From Candidatus Nanohalarchaeota archaeon (GTDB lineage Archaea > EX4484-52 > B79-G9), in assembly GCA_003660865.1 (NCBI GenBank), contig QMVA01000060.1, positions 1 to 7,921 on the forward strand: DNA of 7,921 nucleotides. Reading direction: 5' to 3'. The notes under the pieces are model-generated. The model worked only from the letters and a program-made list of their open reading frames with translations. It was not told where the DNA came from and made no database searches. Of the stretch, positions 1 through 5,614 are shown piece after piece. Made by a program: the position numbers and the translations under genes. Numbering within the stretch: position 1 is the stretch's first letter; every line of letters begins with the position of its first letter.

Positions 1-264
1 AGAACTCATTTTATCCGTTACTTTTCTCATTTCATTAAAAAACGTATCAACAACCGACGAATCCCCATCAAGAATAACGCCAATCTCTACCAAATTTCCA
101 TCTTTATCTCGATGTTCATCTGTAACCGTATTCCTTAGCTGTCTCGAGTATGTACCAATTACCTCCCTGACAGCAGCATAGAATTCATCCGGTCCTCCAA
201 CATCTTCCACATGCCTAGTATCAATATTGGAGATACAATAATCTATTTGGGTATGACCACTCAT
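1..264 (-). CDS. Hypothetical protein, N-terminal 88 residues (runs off left edge)
   Basis: An open frame on the minus strand starts at ATG 264-262 and stays open for 88 codons to position 1, so the C-terminus lies outside the window. The start is supported by a TATA-like box centred 28 nt upstream, the spacing seen for other genes here. The protein begins MSGHTQIDYCISNIDTR and contains an acidic stretch, GVILDGDSSVVDTFF, near residues 63-77. There is no signal peptide or membrane segment, so it is probably cytosolic. I do not recognise the family. It is divergent from trm56 and shares its TATA box. Strand composition is intermediate between the native-looking genes and the AT-rich islets. 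The frame could belong to a truncated gene, since its other end is not visible. Confidence 0.6.
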   Translation of the reverse strand, partial: MSGHTQIDYCISNIDTRHVEDVGGPDEFYAAVREVIGTYSRQLRNTVTDEHRDKDGNLVEIGVILDGDSSVVDTFFNEMRKVTDKMSS

Positions 265-285
265 AAAGAACAATCACACACGCAA

Positions 286-298
286 ATACTTATAAACT
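286..298. promoter_or_regulatory. Shared bidirectional TATA box (left-edge gene / trm56)
   Basis: The palindromic core TTATAA at 290-295 lies almost midway between two divergent start codons. Its centre is about 28 nt from the ATG at 264 (minus) and about 26 nt from the ATG at 319 (plus). Archaeal TATA boxes sit about 25-27 nt before the transcription start, so both mRNAs would begin at or within a few bases of their start codons. Only one TATA-like sequence is visible in the 54-bp gap. Confidence 0.6.
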
Positions 299-318
299 TT
301 TCGACTAACTCAATATCT

Positions 319-834
319 ATGCCAATAACAATCCTCCGCCTAGGCCACCGCCACTATCGCGACCAGCGCTTAACAACCCACGTCTGCCTCACAGCAAGAG
401 TCTTAGGCGCAAAAAAAGTCATCTTATCCGGCGAAAAAGACGAAAAGATAATCAACTCCGTAAAAGACATAAAAGAGCGCTGGGGCGGCGACTTTGAAAT
501 AGAATACCAGAAAAACTTCAGAAAAGTAATCAAAGACTTCAAAGGCAAAAAACTCCACCTCACAATGTACGGCCTCCCGATTCAGGACAAGATAAAAGAC
601 ATAAAAACACAAAAAGACTTATTAATCATCCTCGGGAGCGAAAAAGTCCCGCCCGACATCTACCACATGGTAGACTACAACATATCAGTAGGCTCCCAGC
701 CCCACTCAGAAGTCGCCGCACTCGCAATCCTCATGCACGAATACTTCGAAGGAAAAGAACTAAACAAGGACTTCAAAAACCCCAAAATAAAACTAAAACC
801 CTGCAAAGCAGGCAAAGACATCATAGAAACTTAA
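319..834 (+). CDS. trm56: tRNA (cytidine(56)-2'-O)-methyltransferase, aTrm56 family
   Basis: 171 residues. aTrm56 is an archaeal SPOUT-class enzyme that methylates the 2'-O of C56 in the tRNA T-loop using S-adenosylmethionine. The N-terminus MPITILRLGHRHYRDQRLTT matches the family start (xLRLGHRxxRDxRxTTH). LHLTMYGLP lies at residues 79-87, LGSEKVPPDIYHMVDYNISV near 105-124, and QPHSEVAALAIL at 127-138, all family hallmarks of the SPOUT knot and cofactor pocket. An earlier in-frame ATG at 211 would add 36 residues, but that start lies upstream of the TATA box and the extension has no family resemblance, so ATG 319 is chosen. Codons mostly end in C or A, giving the C/A-rich strand typical of the native genes here. 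The last 14 bases overlap the 3' end of convergent nadM. Confidence 0.93.
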   Translation: MPITILRLGHRHYRDQRLTTHVCLTARVLGAKKVILSGEKDEKIINSVKDIKERWGGDFEIEYQKNFRKVIKDFKGKKLHLTMYGLPIQDKIKDIKTQKDLLIILGSEKVPPDIYHMVDYNISVGSQPHSEVAALAILMHEYFEGKELNKDFKNPKIKLKPCKAGKDIIET

Positions 835-1384
835 CAGAACCTTTTCTCCGTCTACCCGATGGCTCCCCTTCGCGCAAAATCTTGTATATTGTATCATTTT
901 TAAGATGCTTGGCTATCGTATCAACAGATTCAGGCACAACATATTTCTTCCATGCATCACTCTCTTCTCCATTCTCAAAAAAAGCTCTCCTGACATCAGA
1001 TGATGATATATTCCTTCTACCTCTGCTTTCATGCCTGTATCCCGTCAGTTGCGCCAATATTTTATTATATCCATTATCTGCCGTAATGTATACAGAATGA
1101 TTTGGTATTTTATCTTTCACAACCTTTAAAGCACCAGCCATCGCTACCGGATTTTTTCCATCAAACGCAATAGGAAATATATCCAGACCACAAATGTCGA
1201 AGTTATCAATGATTTCCACACGTTCTCCATAACTGAGTGGGTTATACCAGTCGCGTCTTTTTGTCTCAATCAATCCAAGATATGCTTTTCCGCCCGCTTT
1301 ATCTGCCAATGATGTCACTAATTCCAGAAGTTCGCGATGCTCTTCATGTGCTGGTTGCAACCGCCCAATAGCAAAATAATCCAT
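821..1384 (-). CDS. nadM: Nicotinamide-nucleotide adenylyltransferase-like (NadM-type nucleotidyltransferase)
   Basis: 187 residues. NadM transfers AMP from ATP to NMN (or NaMN) to make NAD (or NaAD) in the cytosol. Seen: the nucleotidyltransferase signature GRLQPAHEEH at residues 7-16, NPLSYGER at 48-55 (compare NPFTxGER in NadM), and ISSSDVRRAFFENGE at 126-140 (compare ISGTEIRRxMLxGE), followed by WKKYVVPESV. Two points are unusual: the HxGH motif reads HEEH, with Glu for Gly, and there is a basic C-terminal tail, RRRKGSVKFL. A related adenylyl- or cytidylyltransferase remains possible. The start is ATG 1384, with a TATA-like TTTAAA 24 nt upstream. An in-frame ATG at 1432 would put the promoter inside the coding region. 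The gene follows taw1 with a 48-nt gap and converges on trm56. Its strand composition is intermediate, so it may be of different origin from its neighbours. Confidence 0.75.
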   Translation of the reverse strand: MDYFAIGRLQPAHEEHRELLELVTSLADKAGGKAYLGLIETKRRDWYNPLSYGERVEIIDNFDICGLDIFPIAFDGKNPVAMAGALKVVKDKIPNHSVYITADNGYNKILAQLTGYRHESRGRRNISSSDVRRAFFENGEESDAWKKYVVPESVDTIAKHLKNDTIYKILREGEPSGRRRKGSVKFL

Positions 1385-1403
1385 GATTTCAATAAACCAC
1401 TTA

Positions 1404-1414
1404 ACTTTAAAAAT
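1404..1414 (-). promoter_or_regulatory. TATA-like box for nadM
   Basis: TTTAAA at 1406-1411, read on the minus strand inside a run of T and A, is centred about 24 nt before ATG 1384. It lies between the taw1 stop and the nadM start, so nadM can be transcribed on its own, leaderless, as well as by read-through from taw1. Confidence 0.5.
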
Positions 1415-1432
1415 TTTTGCAAAAACATACAT

Positions 1433-2377
1433 TCACTTCTTAGAAAGCAGCACCACACGGCTCCTCTCATCCTCATCCCTGAACTCATATCCAAGCTCCT
1501 CATTCAGCCTGCGCGCCATCTCGCGAACCTCATCATGCCGCGGCATAGCCTCCTTCCCGAGCCGATACATAGAAAACCCGACCCACATATACGCCTTAAC
1601 CTCCACAAAATCAGCATTCGTCCTCTCGATAAGCCGTGCATACTCACGAAAATGATTATCATTCCATCCCTTGACCATAGTCAACCGCACCGCTTTCTTG
1701 CACGAAAAAGAAGGCATCACATCAACACTCTCATTAAGCCTCTCCCAGAAATCAGGCAACTGCGGCGCATCAACCATTCTATACACATCCTTAGTAGGCC
1801 CGTCCAGAGACAAATAAAGCTGGCTCGGCTCATCCATCCCTGAAAGTGCAGAAGGAACCTGCCCGTTAGTAACAAGAAACACACTCATCCCTCGCCTCTT
1901 GAACTCAGAAACCAGCTCAGAAATCTTAGGATAAAGCGTAGGCTCTCCCGCAAGCGAAATCGCAACATTTACAGGGTCTTGTGCCTCTCTCCACTTTTCA
2001 ATATTAGTCCCCGAAAACCCCTTGAACCCCGAAAGCAATTTCCTCTGCGCCGCAATGCACCCATCAGCAATATCAGAAGGCTCATCAATCGAAACATCAT
2101 CCATACAATTAGCAGCAGTCTTATCAACCGCCCTCCAGCAATACACGCACCTGTTAGTGCAATAATAAAGCGCAGGACTCATCTGAAGGCACCTGTGCGA
2201 CCTGATGCCGTGAATCTTCCCATAAAACTTCTCCTTATAGCACACCCCCTCATCGCGCAAAGACTTCTTGGTCCATTCGCATATCTTGCATCCCGAATGC
2301 GCCCCCGCAAGTCCATAATGCTGTTTAAGAAAAAGCTCGCGCATATTACTCATCTTGTCAGTATTCCTGTCAGCCAT
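1433..2377 (-). CDS. taw1: tRNA-Phe 4-demethylwyosine synthase (Taw1/TYW1), radical SAM
   Basis: 314 residues. Taw1 condenses N1-methylguanosine-37 of tRNA-Phe with carbons from pyruvate to form the tricyclic 4-demethylwyosine, the first step of archaeal wyosine synthesis after Trm5. Seen: the radical SAM motif CTNRCVYC at residues 73-80 (C73, C77, C80), preceded by the Taw1-specific block with KICEWTKKSL at 31-40, GVCYKEKFYG at 44-53 and IRSHRCLQM at 58-66. C33, C46 and C63 would bind the second iron-sulfur cluster. The SLAGEPTLYP strand at 141-150 is the GE motif that contacts SAM, and LYLSLDGPTKD follows further on. Four extra residues (KIHG) sit between FYG and IRSHRC. The start ATG 2377 has TTTAAA 26 nt upstream. 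On the plus strand the gene is strongly C/A-rich, matching the native-looking set. It is probably co-transcribed in part with nadM downstream. Confidence 0.93.
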   Translation of the reverse strand: MADRNTDKMSNMRELFLKQHYGLAGAHSGCKICEWTKKSLRDEGVCYKEKFYGKIHGIRSHRCLQMSPALYYCTNRCVYCWRAVDKTAANCMDDVSIDEPSDIADGCIAAQRKLLSGFKGFSGTNIEKWREAQDPVNVAISLAGEPTLYPKISELVSEFKRRGMSVFLVTNGQVPSALSGMDEPSQLYLSLDGPTKDVYRMVDAPQLPDFWERLNESVDVMPSFSCKKAVRLTMVKGWNDNHFREYARLIERTNADFVEVKAYMWVGFSMYRLGKEAMPRHDEVREMARRLNEELGYEFRDEDERSRVVLLSKK

Positions 2378-2397
2378 AACTAATATTAGCGCAACAA

Positions 2398-2408
2398 AAA
2401 TTTAAAGA
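2398..2408 (-). promoter_or_regulatory. TATA-like box for taw1
   Basis: TTTAAA at 2401-2406, followed on the minus strand by a T run, is centred about 26 nt before ATG 2377. The spacing predicts a leaderless mRNA. Confidence 0.55.
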
Positions 2409-2469
2409 CAAAGTAAAACACTGCCAAATAGGCTGGTACTGTATGACACGAGCATAGACCGATCAATAC

Positions 2470-2484
2470 CTATATAAATTTAAG
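2470..2484 (+). promoter_or_regulatory. TATA box for the 2510 orphan gene
   Basis: CTATATAAATTTAAG carries two overlapping TATA-like cores, TATATAAA (2471-2478) and AATTTAAG (2477-2484), about 35 and 30 nt before ATG 2510. Transcription would start just upstream of the ATG at 2510. Confidence 0.55.
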
Positions 2485-2509
2485 CCTTAAAGGTAACAAC
2501 ACAAAATAG

Positions 2510-2833
2510 ATGGTGTTTTTCATGGTAAACACAGGACAAGCAAGAACTTTACTAAAATATATCAAATCACATCGTGATTGTATGCTCTCTGTATGTGCAG
2601 CGTTATATCATGAGCCTATTACTTTTAGTGATTTTGACGGAGTATATAATGAAATCTTCGATGGTAATGCCCCTGAAACTATCGATTCTGGTGAAAATTT
2701 TCGTAATTATTTGATTAAAAAACGAATTATAAAGGAACGATCTGTTAGTGGTAATCTCGAAAATGGCGTCGCTTTGACAGATGAAGCAAAAATGGCTTAT
2801 AAAAATTATACTAATGGTTCTAAAGTGAAATAA
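2510..2833 (+). CDS. Small orphan protein, possible winged-helix DNA-binding fold
   Basis: 107 residues from ATG 2510, or 103 if translation starts at the second in-frame ATG (2522). No family is recognised with confidence. The C-terminal half reads as helix, basic segment, short hairpin, helix: FRNYLIKKRIIKERS near 64-78, then GNLENGVALTDEAKMAYKNY. The ending xLTDEAKxAYxxY is common at the end of small archaeal winged-helix domains, so a DNA-binding role is an inference from shape, not a match. There is no membrane segment or signal peptide. Base composition is AT-rich with no strand skew (in 2641-2700 C=9, G=11, A=20, T=20), unlike taw1 and rnz on either side. This suggests a laterally acquired single-gene islet. 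It has its own promoter and is convergent with rnz. Confidence 0.6.
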   Translation: MVFFMVNTGQARTLLKYIKSHRDCMLSVCAALYHEPITFSDFDGVYNEIFDGNAPETIDSGENFRNYLIKKRIIKERSVSGNLENGVALTDEAKMAYKNYTNGSKVK

Positions 2834-2854
2834 TTTTCAAAACCAAATACCTAG

Positions 2855-2876
2855 AAAAACATCCATTAAGTAAAAA
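2855..2876 (-). terminator. Oligo-T terminator candidate after rnz
   Basis: Reading on the minus strand past the rnz stop, two runs of five T occur at 2876-2872 and 2859-2855. Archaeal RNA polymerase stops at such U-tracts without needing a hairpin, so these fit as the rnz terminator. There is no strong hairpin upstream of them. Confidence 0.4.
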
Positions 2877-2889
2877 GCGCCACAACCCA

Positions 2890-3798
2890 CTACTTAACCT
2901 GGACTTCCAAAAAATCATGCGCAAGCACGCTATTCCGAAACACCTTCCGCGCATCATCCAAAAGCTTCTTCATACCCAAATCCCCATCCTGGTACCGCCT
3001 CGATATATGCGTCAAAAAAAGCTTCCTGACATTAGCACGTTTAGCAATCTGTGCCGCCTGCCTTGAAGTAGTATGCTTATAATCCCCTGCCTTCTCAACA
3101 AAATCACCCGAGAACGTAGAATCACAAATCAGCACATCAGCATCCTTCGAAAACTTCACAACATTCTCACAATACTTAGTATCCCCAGTATACACAATCT
3201 TCCGGCCCTTCTTTTTCTCAATCACATCGTTAGGACGAACCCTTTTCCCCTTGTACACAACATCCTGCCCTGCCTTCAGCTTTCCGATAAGCAGTCCCGT
3301 AGACAACCCGAACTTAGTCGCCTTCTCCATATTAGCAGAAAGTCTCTCCTTCTCCAGAAACACATACCCAAGCGCACGCACATTATGCTCAACCCGGAAC
3401 GGCACAATCTCATACTCCCCGCAGTCAACCCTGTCCCCCTCCTTAACCTCGCGCACAACAACCTCAAAACCGCGGAAATAATACCCCACAGTCAAAAGCT
3501 GCTCAACAAACTTCTTACTCTCCTTCGGCCCGTAAACATAAAGCGGCTCACGGCGCCCCTCAAGACACATAGTCTGGATGAGCCCAAGAATCCCTGCAAA
3601 ATGATCTGCATGCCAGTGCGAAATAAAAATCCTGTCAATCTTCATAAACTTCAGCCGAAGATTCATAAGCTGCCTCTGCGTCCCCTCCCCGCAATCAAAA
3701 AGCAAGCGCTCATCATTATACATCATAAAGATAGACGCAAGATTCCTATCACGGGTAGGCACCCCCGACGAAGTTCCGAGAAACACAATCTTAATCAT
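2890..3798 (-). CDS. rnz: Ribonuclease Z (tRNA 3'-processing endonuclease)
   Basis: 302 residues, the usual length for the short RNase Z. It cleaves the 3' trailer from pre-tRNA to leave the end for CCA addition. It is a zinc metallo-beta-lactamase. Seen: MIKIVFLGTSSGVPT at the N-terminus, FDCGEGTQRQL at 34-44, the metal motif HWHADH at 61-66, H138 in VEHNVRALGY, D206 in YTGDTKY, H242 in YKHTTSRQAA, and H264 in FLTHISRRY. These positions track the metal ligands of bacterial RNase Z. An in-frame ATG at 3852 would add 18 residues, but MIKIVFLGT is the family start and the same first codons recur at the relic copy at 4533, so ATG 3798 is chosen. The upstream region was once shared with the 4623 operon and has been duplicated (see the repeats). 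The plus strand is strongly C/A-rich here. Confidence 0.96.
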   Translation of the reverse strand: MIKIVFLGTSSGVPTRDRNLASIFMMYNDERLLFDCGEGTQRQLMNLRLKFMKIDRIFISHWHADHFAGILGLIQTMCLEGRREPLYVYGPKESKKFVEQLLTVGYYFRGFEVVVREVKEGDRVDCGEYEIVPFRVEHNVRALGYVFLEKERLSANMEKATKFGLSTGLLIGKLKAGQDVVYKGKRVRPNDVIEKKKGRKIVYTGDTKYCENVVKFSKDADVLICDSTFSGDFVEKAGDYKHTTSRQAAQIAKRANVRKLFLTHISRRYQDGDLGMKKLLDDARKVFRNSVLAHDFLEVQVK

Positions 3799-3910
3799 AA
3801 AAACCACAACATTACAATAGTATACCAAATCATATCCACTTACAACAAACAATAGAACACAAAACTTAAAATATCATTGTTTTGAAGCTGCAGAAAACCA
3901 AGATACTAAT
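3774..3910. repeat. Duplicated divergent promoter region, copy 1
   Basis: Two 24-nt blocks here, 3781-3804 and 3851-3874, are identical and in the same orientation and order as 4516-4539 and 4541-4564. Similarity continues more weakly on both sides: TTCC(G/A)AG at the rnz end, and GCAGAAA followed by a decayed TATA region around 3890-3910. Block one covers the rnz start codon; block two covers its ancestral TATA box. A 46-nt segment separates the blocks here and is absent from copy 2. Confidence 0.8.
3816..3826 (-). promoter_or_regulatory. Possible replacement TATA box for rnz
   Basis: GGTATACTATT on the minus strand is centred near 3822, about 24 nt before ATG 3798, the right spacing for a leaderless start. 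It lies in a 46-nt segment (3805-3850) that is absent from the second copy of this region. The older box (TTTTAA near 3868, block 3851-3874) is now 70 nt from the ATG and would give a leader of about 43 nt. Which box is used cannot be told from sequence. Confidence 0.35.
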
Positions 3911-3958
3911 CAACACAACCGGATATTCTGAGCACATTTGCTTAATCGGAGTAGTAAC

Positions 3959-3970
3959 AAATTTAATATT
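3959..3970 (+). promoter_or_regulatory. TATA box for the 3992 orphan gene
   Basis: AATTTAATATT is centred about 26 nt before ATG 3992, the spacing of the other leaderless genes here. This supports ATG 3992 over an in-frame TTG at 3938 that would lie upstream of the box. Confidence 0.55.
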
Positions 3971-3991
3971 ATCTATGTGTATTTCAAATTC

Positions 3992-4450
3992 ATGAATGAT
4001 GTGATAAGATATTTAGTTGAAAATCAGAACTTCATAACTGATAGGCAAACTCATTCTGGGAAAAGAGTTTTAGCGAAAATTGACCAAACAGTGATTGGAA
4101 AGACAGGATATATAGAATGGAATCTCGGCATTTACAAAAATAATGAAAGAAACACAGCTAGATTAAAAGTAAATGGTGAAAATAAAGCTATTTTTGTTGA
4201 TGAACATATGAGATATAACCGAATTGGTCTAAATTTAACGGATATATTGTTCGATGAACTTACCAATGATGGATACGAACAGTTAATAGTTCTTGGTGTA
4301 AAAGAAGACAAAAAAGTATTCTATGATAAAACATTTGAAACACTCAAAGCATCTATGAAAATTAATTTTTACAATGTTGAAAAGAAGCATTTCTCTTCTA
4401 CATTCCCTTCTCTTGAGATGACATATTTCCTTTACGATGTTACAATATAG
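3992..4450 (+). CDS. Orphan protein, weakly acetyltransferase-like C-terminal half
   Basis: 152 residues starting MNDVIRYLVENQNFITDR. No confident family. The middle to C-terminal order is: beta strand AIFVDEHMRY, then RIGLNLTDILFDELTNDGY (a helix after an R-x-x-x-x-G turn), strand EQLIVLGVKEDK, then VFYDKTFETLKASMKINFYN. This resembles the core of GNAT N-acetyltransferases (strand, pyrophosphate-binding turn, helix, strand), but the usual Q/RxxGxG/A turn is not clean, so this is only a suggestion. It is soluble, with no signal peptide. Composition is AT-rich without strand skew (in 4201-4260 C=7, G=11, A=22, T=20), and the gene sits between two copies of a duplicated promoter region. Both facts point to an inserted gene. 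It has its own TATA box and is divergent from rnz. Confidence 0.65.
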   Translation: MNDVIRYLVENQNFITDRQTHSGKRVLAKIDQTVIGKTGYIEWNLGIYKNNERNTARLKVNGENKAIFVDEHMRYNRIGLNLTDILFDELTNDGYEQLIVLGVKEDKKVFYDKTFETLKASMKINFYNVEKKHFSSTFPSLEMTYFLYDVTI

Positions 4451-4467
4451 GATTACCCTATGGATTG

Positions 4468-4533
4468 TCACAAATATTTTCCTAAATAAACGTCTGCCTT
4501 TATTCCAAGCGCTAAAAACACAATCTTAATCAT
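4468..4533 (-). pseudogene. Relic rnz 5' end
   Basis: On the minus strand an ATG at 4533 opens MIKIVFL, identical to the first seven residues of RNase Z, the first 18 bases of which are identical in DNA. The frame then diverges into ALGIKADVYLGKYL and stops at 4468. A TATA-like TTTTAA centred near 4558 lies 25 nt before the ATG, the canonical spacing in this window. It therefore looks like the original rnz start, left behind when the region was duplicated and the 3992 islet came to lie between the copies. A functional 21-residue peptide is unlikely. Confidence 0.6.
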
Positions 4534-4594
4534 AAAAACAAATAGAACACAAAACTTAAAATATTAAACCCGCAGAAATCGAAAATATATAAAC
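4503..4594. repeat. Duplicated divergent promoter region, copy 2
   Basis: Matches copy 1 (3774-3910) through two identical 24-nt blocks, 4516-4539 and 4541-4564, here separated by a single base. It then continues into GCAGAAA and the intact TATA box of the 4623 operon. The plus-strand half is functional here and decayed in copy 1; the rnz half is functional in copy 1 and only a relic here. Confidence 0.8.
4578..4593 (+). promoter_or_regulatory. BRE/TATA promoter of the membrane-protein operon
   Basis: An A-rich stretch, CGAAAATATATAAAC, combines a purine-rich TFB-recognition-like part with TATATAA (4586-4592). The centre is about 34 nt before ATG 4623, which predicts a short leader of about 8 nt. 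It drives 4623-5159 and the overlapping 5156-5614. Confidence 0.6.
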
Positions 4595-4622
4595 AGCAAA
4601 AATCAAAAAACAACTGGACATT

Positions 4623-5159
4623 ATGCAATTCAAAATAATATCATCAATAATAATAGCACTTGTAGCAGTGATACTCCTCTTTGCAATAGTACAGATGTAC
4701 TCCACAGAATCAACCACATCCATGATCTGCAAACTCCACAAAAACGTAATAAGGCACATCCCCCTACCAGGCTACGCCAACCAGCCCCTGCCTGACGGAT
4801 GCTCCGAAGATCCTATTGAAGAGCGCATAGAAATAAAAGAAATGACAAACAGCGAACTGTCACACTACATAGTCAAATGCTGGAAAAAAGCAAAACAGGG
4901 CATGTACGGCAAAAAACTCGAATGCTACGAACTCTACGCAAAAAAAACAACAGAGCACATAAACGAAAGCACAGTAACCGCCACCTTTAATTCAGAACAA
5001 TGCGATTTCATATCAAACAACTGGCTCGATATTGAAAATGAATCATATTCCTGCGGCACCGAAAACAAGATAATGTGGAAAATGACCGAAACAATAGAAA
5101 ACAAAACAACCATAATCCTAAAATATAATCCTTTAGCGCACTGGGTTGAAGTAATATGA
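4623..5159 (+). CDS. Membrane-anchored cysteine-containing protein (first of a paralogous pair)
   Basis: 178 residues. An N-terminal hydrophobic helix at about 5-24 (IISSIIIALVAVILLFAIV) follows a short basic start with no clear cleavage site, so the protein is probably anchored with the rest outside the cell. Six cysteines lie at 36, 60, 86, 101, 127 and 144, all after the helix, which fits disulfides. The central module reads ELSHYIVKCWKKAKQ at 78-92, then C101 in ECYELYAKK, and the protein ends in a beta-like segment, TTIILKYNPLAHWVEVI. The next gene encodes the same plan in shorter form. No catalytic motif is visible and I cannot name a function. The start codon of the next gene overlaps this stop (ATGA at 5156-5159), so the two are translated as one operon. 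The sequence is C/A-rich, like the native set. Confidence 0.75.
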   Translation: MQFKIISSIIIALVAVILLFAIVQMYSTESTTSMICKLHKNVIRHIPLPGYANQPLPDGCSEDPIEERIEIKEMTNSELSHYIVKCWKKAKQGMYGKKLECYELYAKKTTEHINESTVTATFNSEQCDFISNNWLDIENESYSCGTENKIMWKMTETIENKTTIILKYNPLAHWVEVI

Positions 5160-5614
5160 CAAAAAACAGAAAAGGCCTTACACTGGAAATGCTGGCGAAA
5201 TTGATGATTGGCATAGTCATAACCGTAATAGGCATCGGTCTCGTAACCAATTTTCTCGGCATCAATTTAGACATTCCCGGCATGCTAAAAGACAGCACCA
5301 AAAACGTGCTGAGAGGCTCTTACGTAGACCCTCACGTCAGGCTCGAAGTCATAAACGACACATATACAGAAGAAAGAATCGCAAAATACATCAAGACCTG
5401 CTGGGACCTTACCCGTGACACAAAGCAGGACAGACCCTGCTTTGCCCTACAAGGCAACTTCTCACAAATAAATGATGCAGGCATCCTTTCAATACTCAAA
5501 GAACTAGACCCCAAAGTGCCCAGCCGCACAAACATCACCGCCCAGTTCGCCGCAACCGACATAGTACACATATACTACGACTTCACAGACGACATAATCG
5601 ACGTAAAAAGCTAG
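5156..5614 (+). CDS. Membrane-anchored protein, paralogue of upstream gene, prepilin-like N-terminus
   Basis: 152 residues. The N-terminus MTKNRKGLTLEMLAKLMIG is basic, then Gly, then a long hydrophobic stretch to about residue 34 with Glu four residues after the Gly. This resembles a type IV prepilin (class III) signal, with cleavage after G7, but the Glu is not at the classic +5 position, so a plain membrane anchor is equally possible. The outer part carries ERIAKYIKTCWDLTRD at 73-88 and C95 in RPCFALQGN, matching the YIxxCW...C module of the upstream protein, and it ends with a similar beta-like segment, IVHIYYDFTDDIIDV. Start ATG 5156 overlaps the previous stop. The final TAG (5612-5614) lies on the edge of a transposon relic, so the native C-terminus may have been altered by that insertion. 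Confidence 0.75.
   Translation: MTKNRKGLTLEMLAKLMIGIVITVIGIGLVTNFLGINLDIPGMLKDSTKNVLRGSYVDPHVRLEVINDTYTEERIAKYIKTCWDLTRDTKQDRPCFALQGNFSQINDAGILSILKELDPKVPSRTNITAQFAATDIVHIYYDFTDDIIDVKS

Noticed and set aside
211..318. Longer trm56 start at ATG 211
   Set aside because: The start lies upstream of the TATA box, overlaps the divergent gene, and the added residues do not resemble the family.
1337..1843. 168-codon plus-strand open frame opposite taw1, and a second one at 1979-2383
   Set aside because: Both are antisense to the clear Taw1 gene; same stop-poor strand effect.
3799..3852. Longer rnz start at ATG 3852
   Set aside because: The added 18 residues cross the promoter region, and the family start MIKIVFLGT lies at 3798.
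3073..3855. 260-codon plus-strand open frame opposite rnz
   Set aside because: It is fully antisense to a clear RNase Z gene. The plus strand here is poor in T and therefore in stop codons, so long empty frames are expected. The translation is basic and of low complexity.
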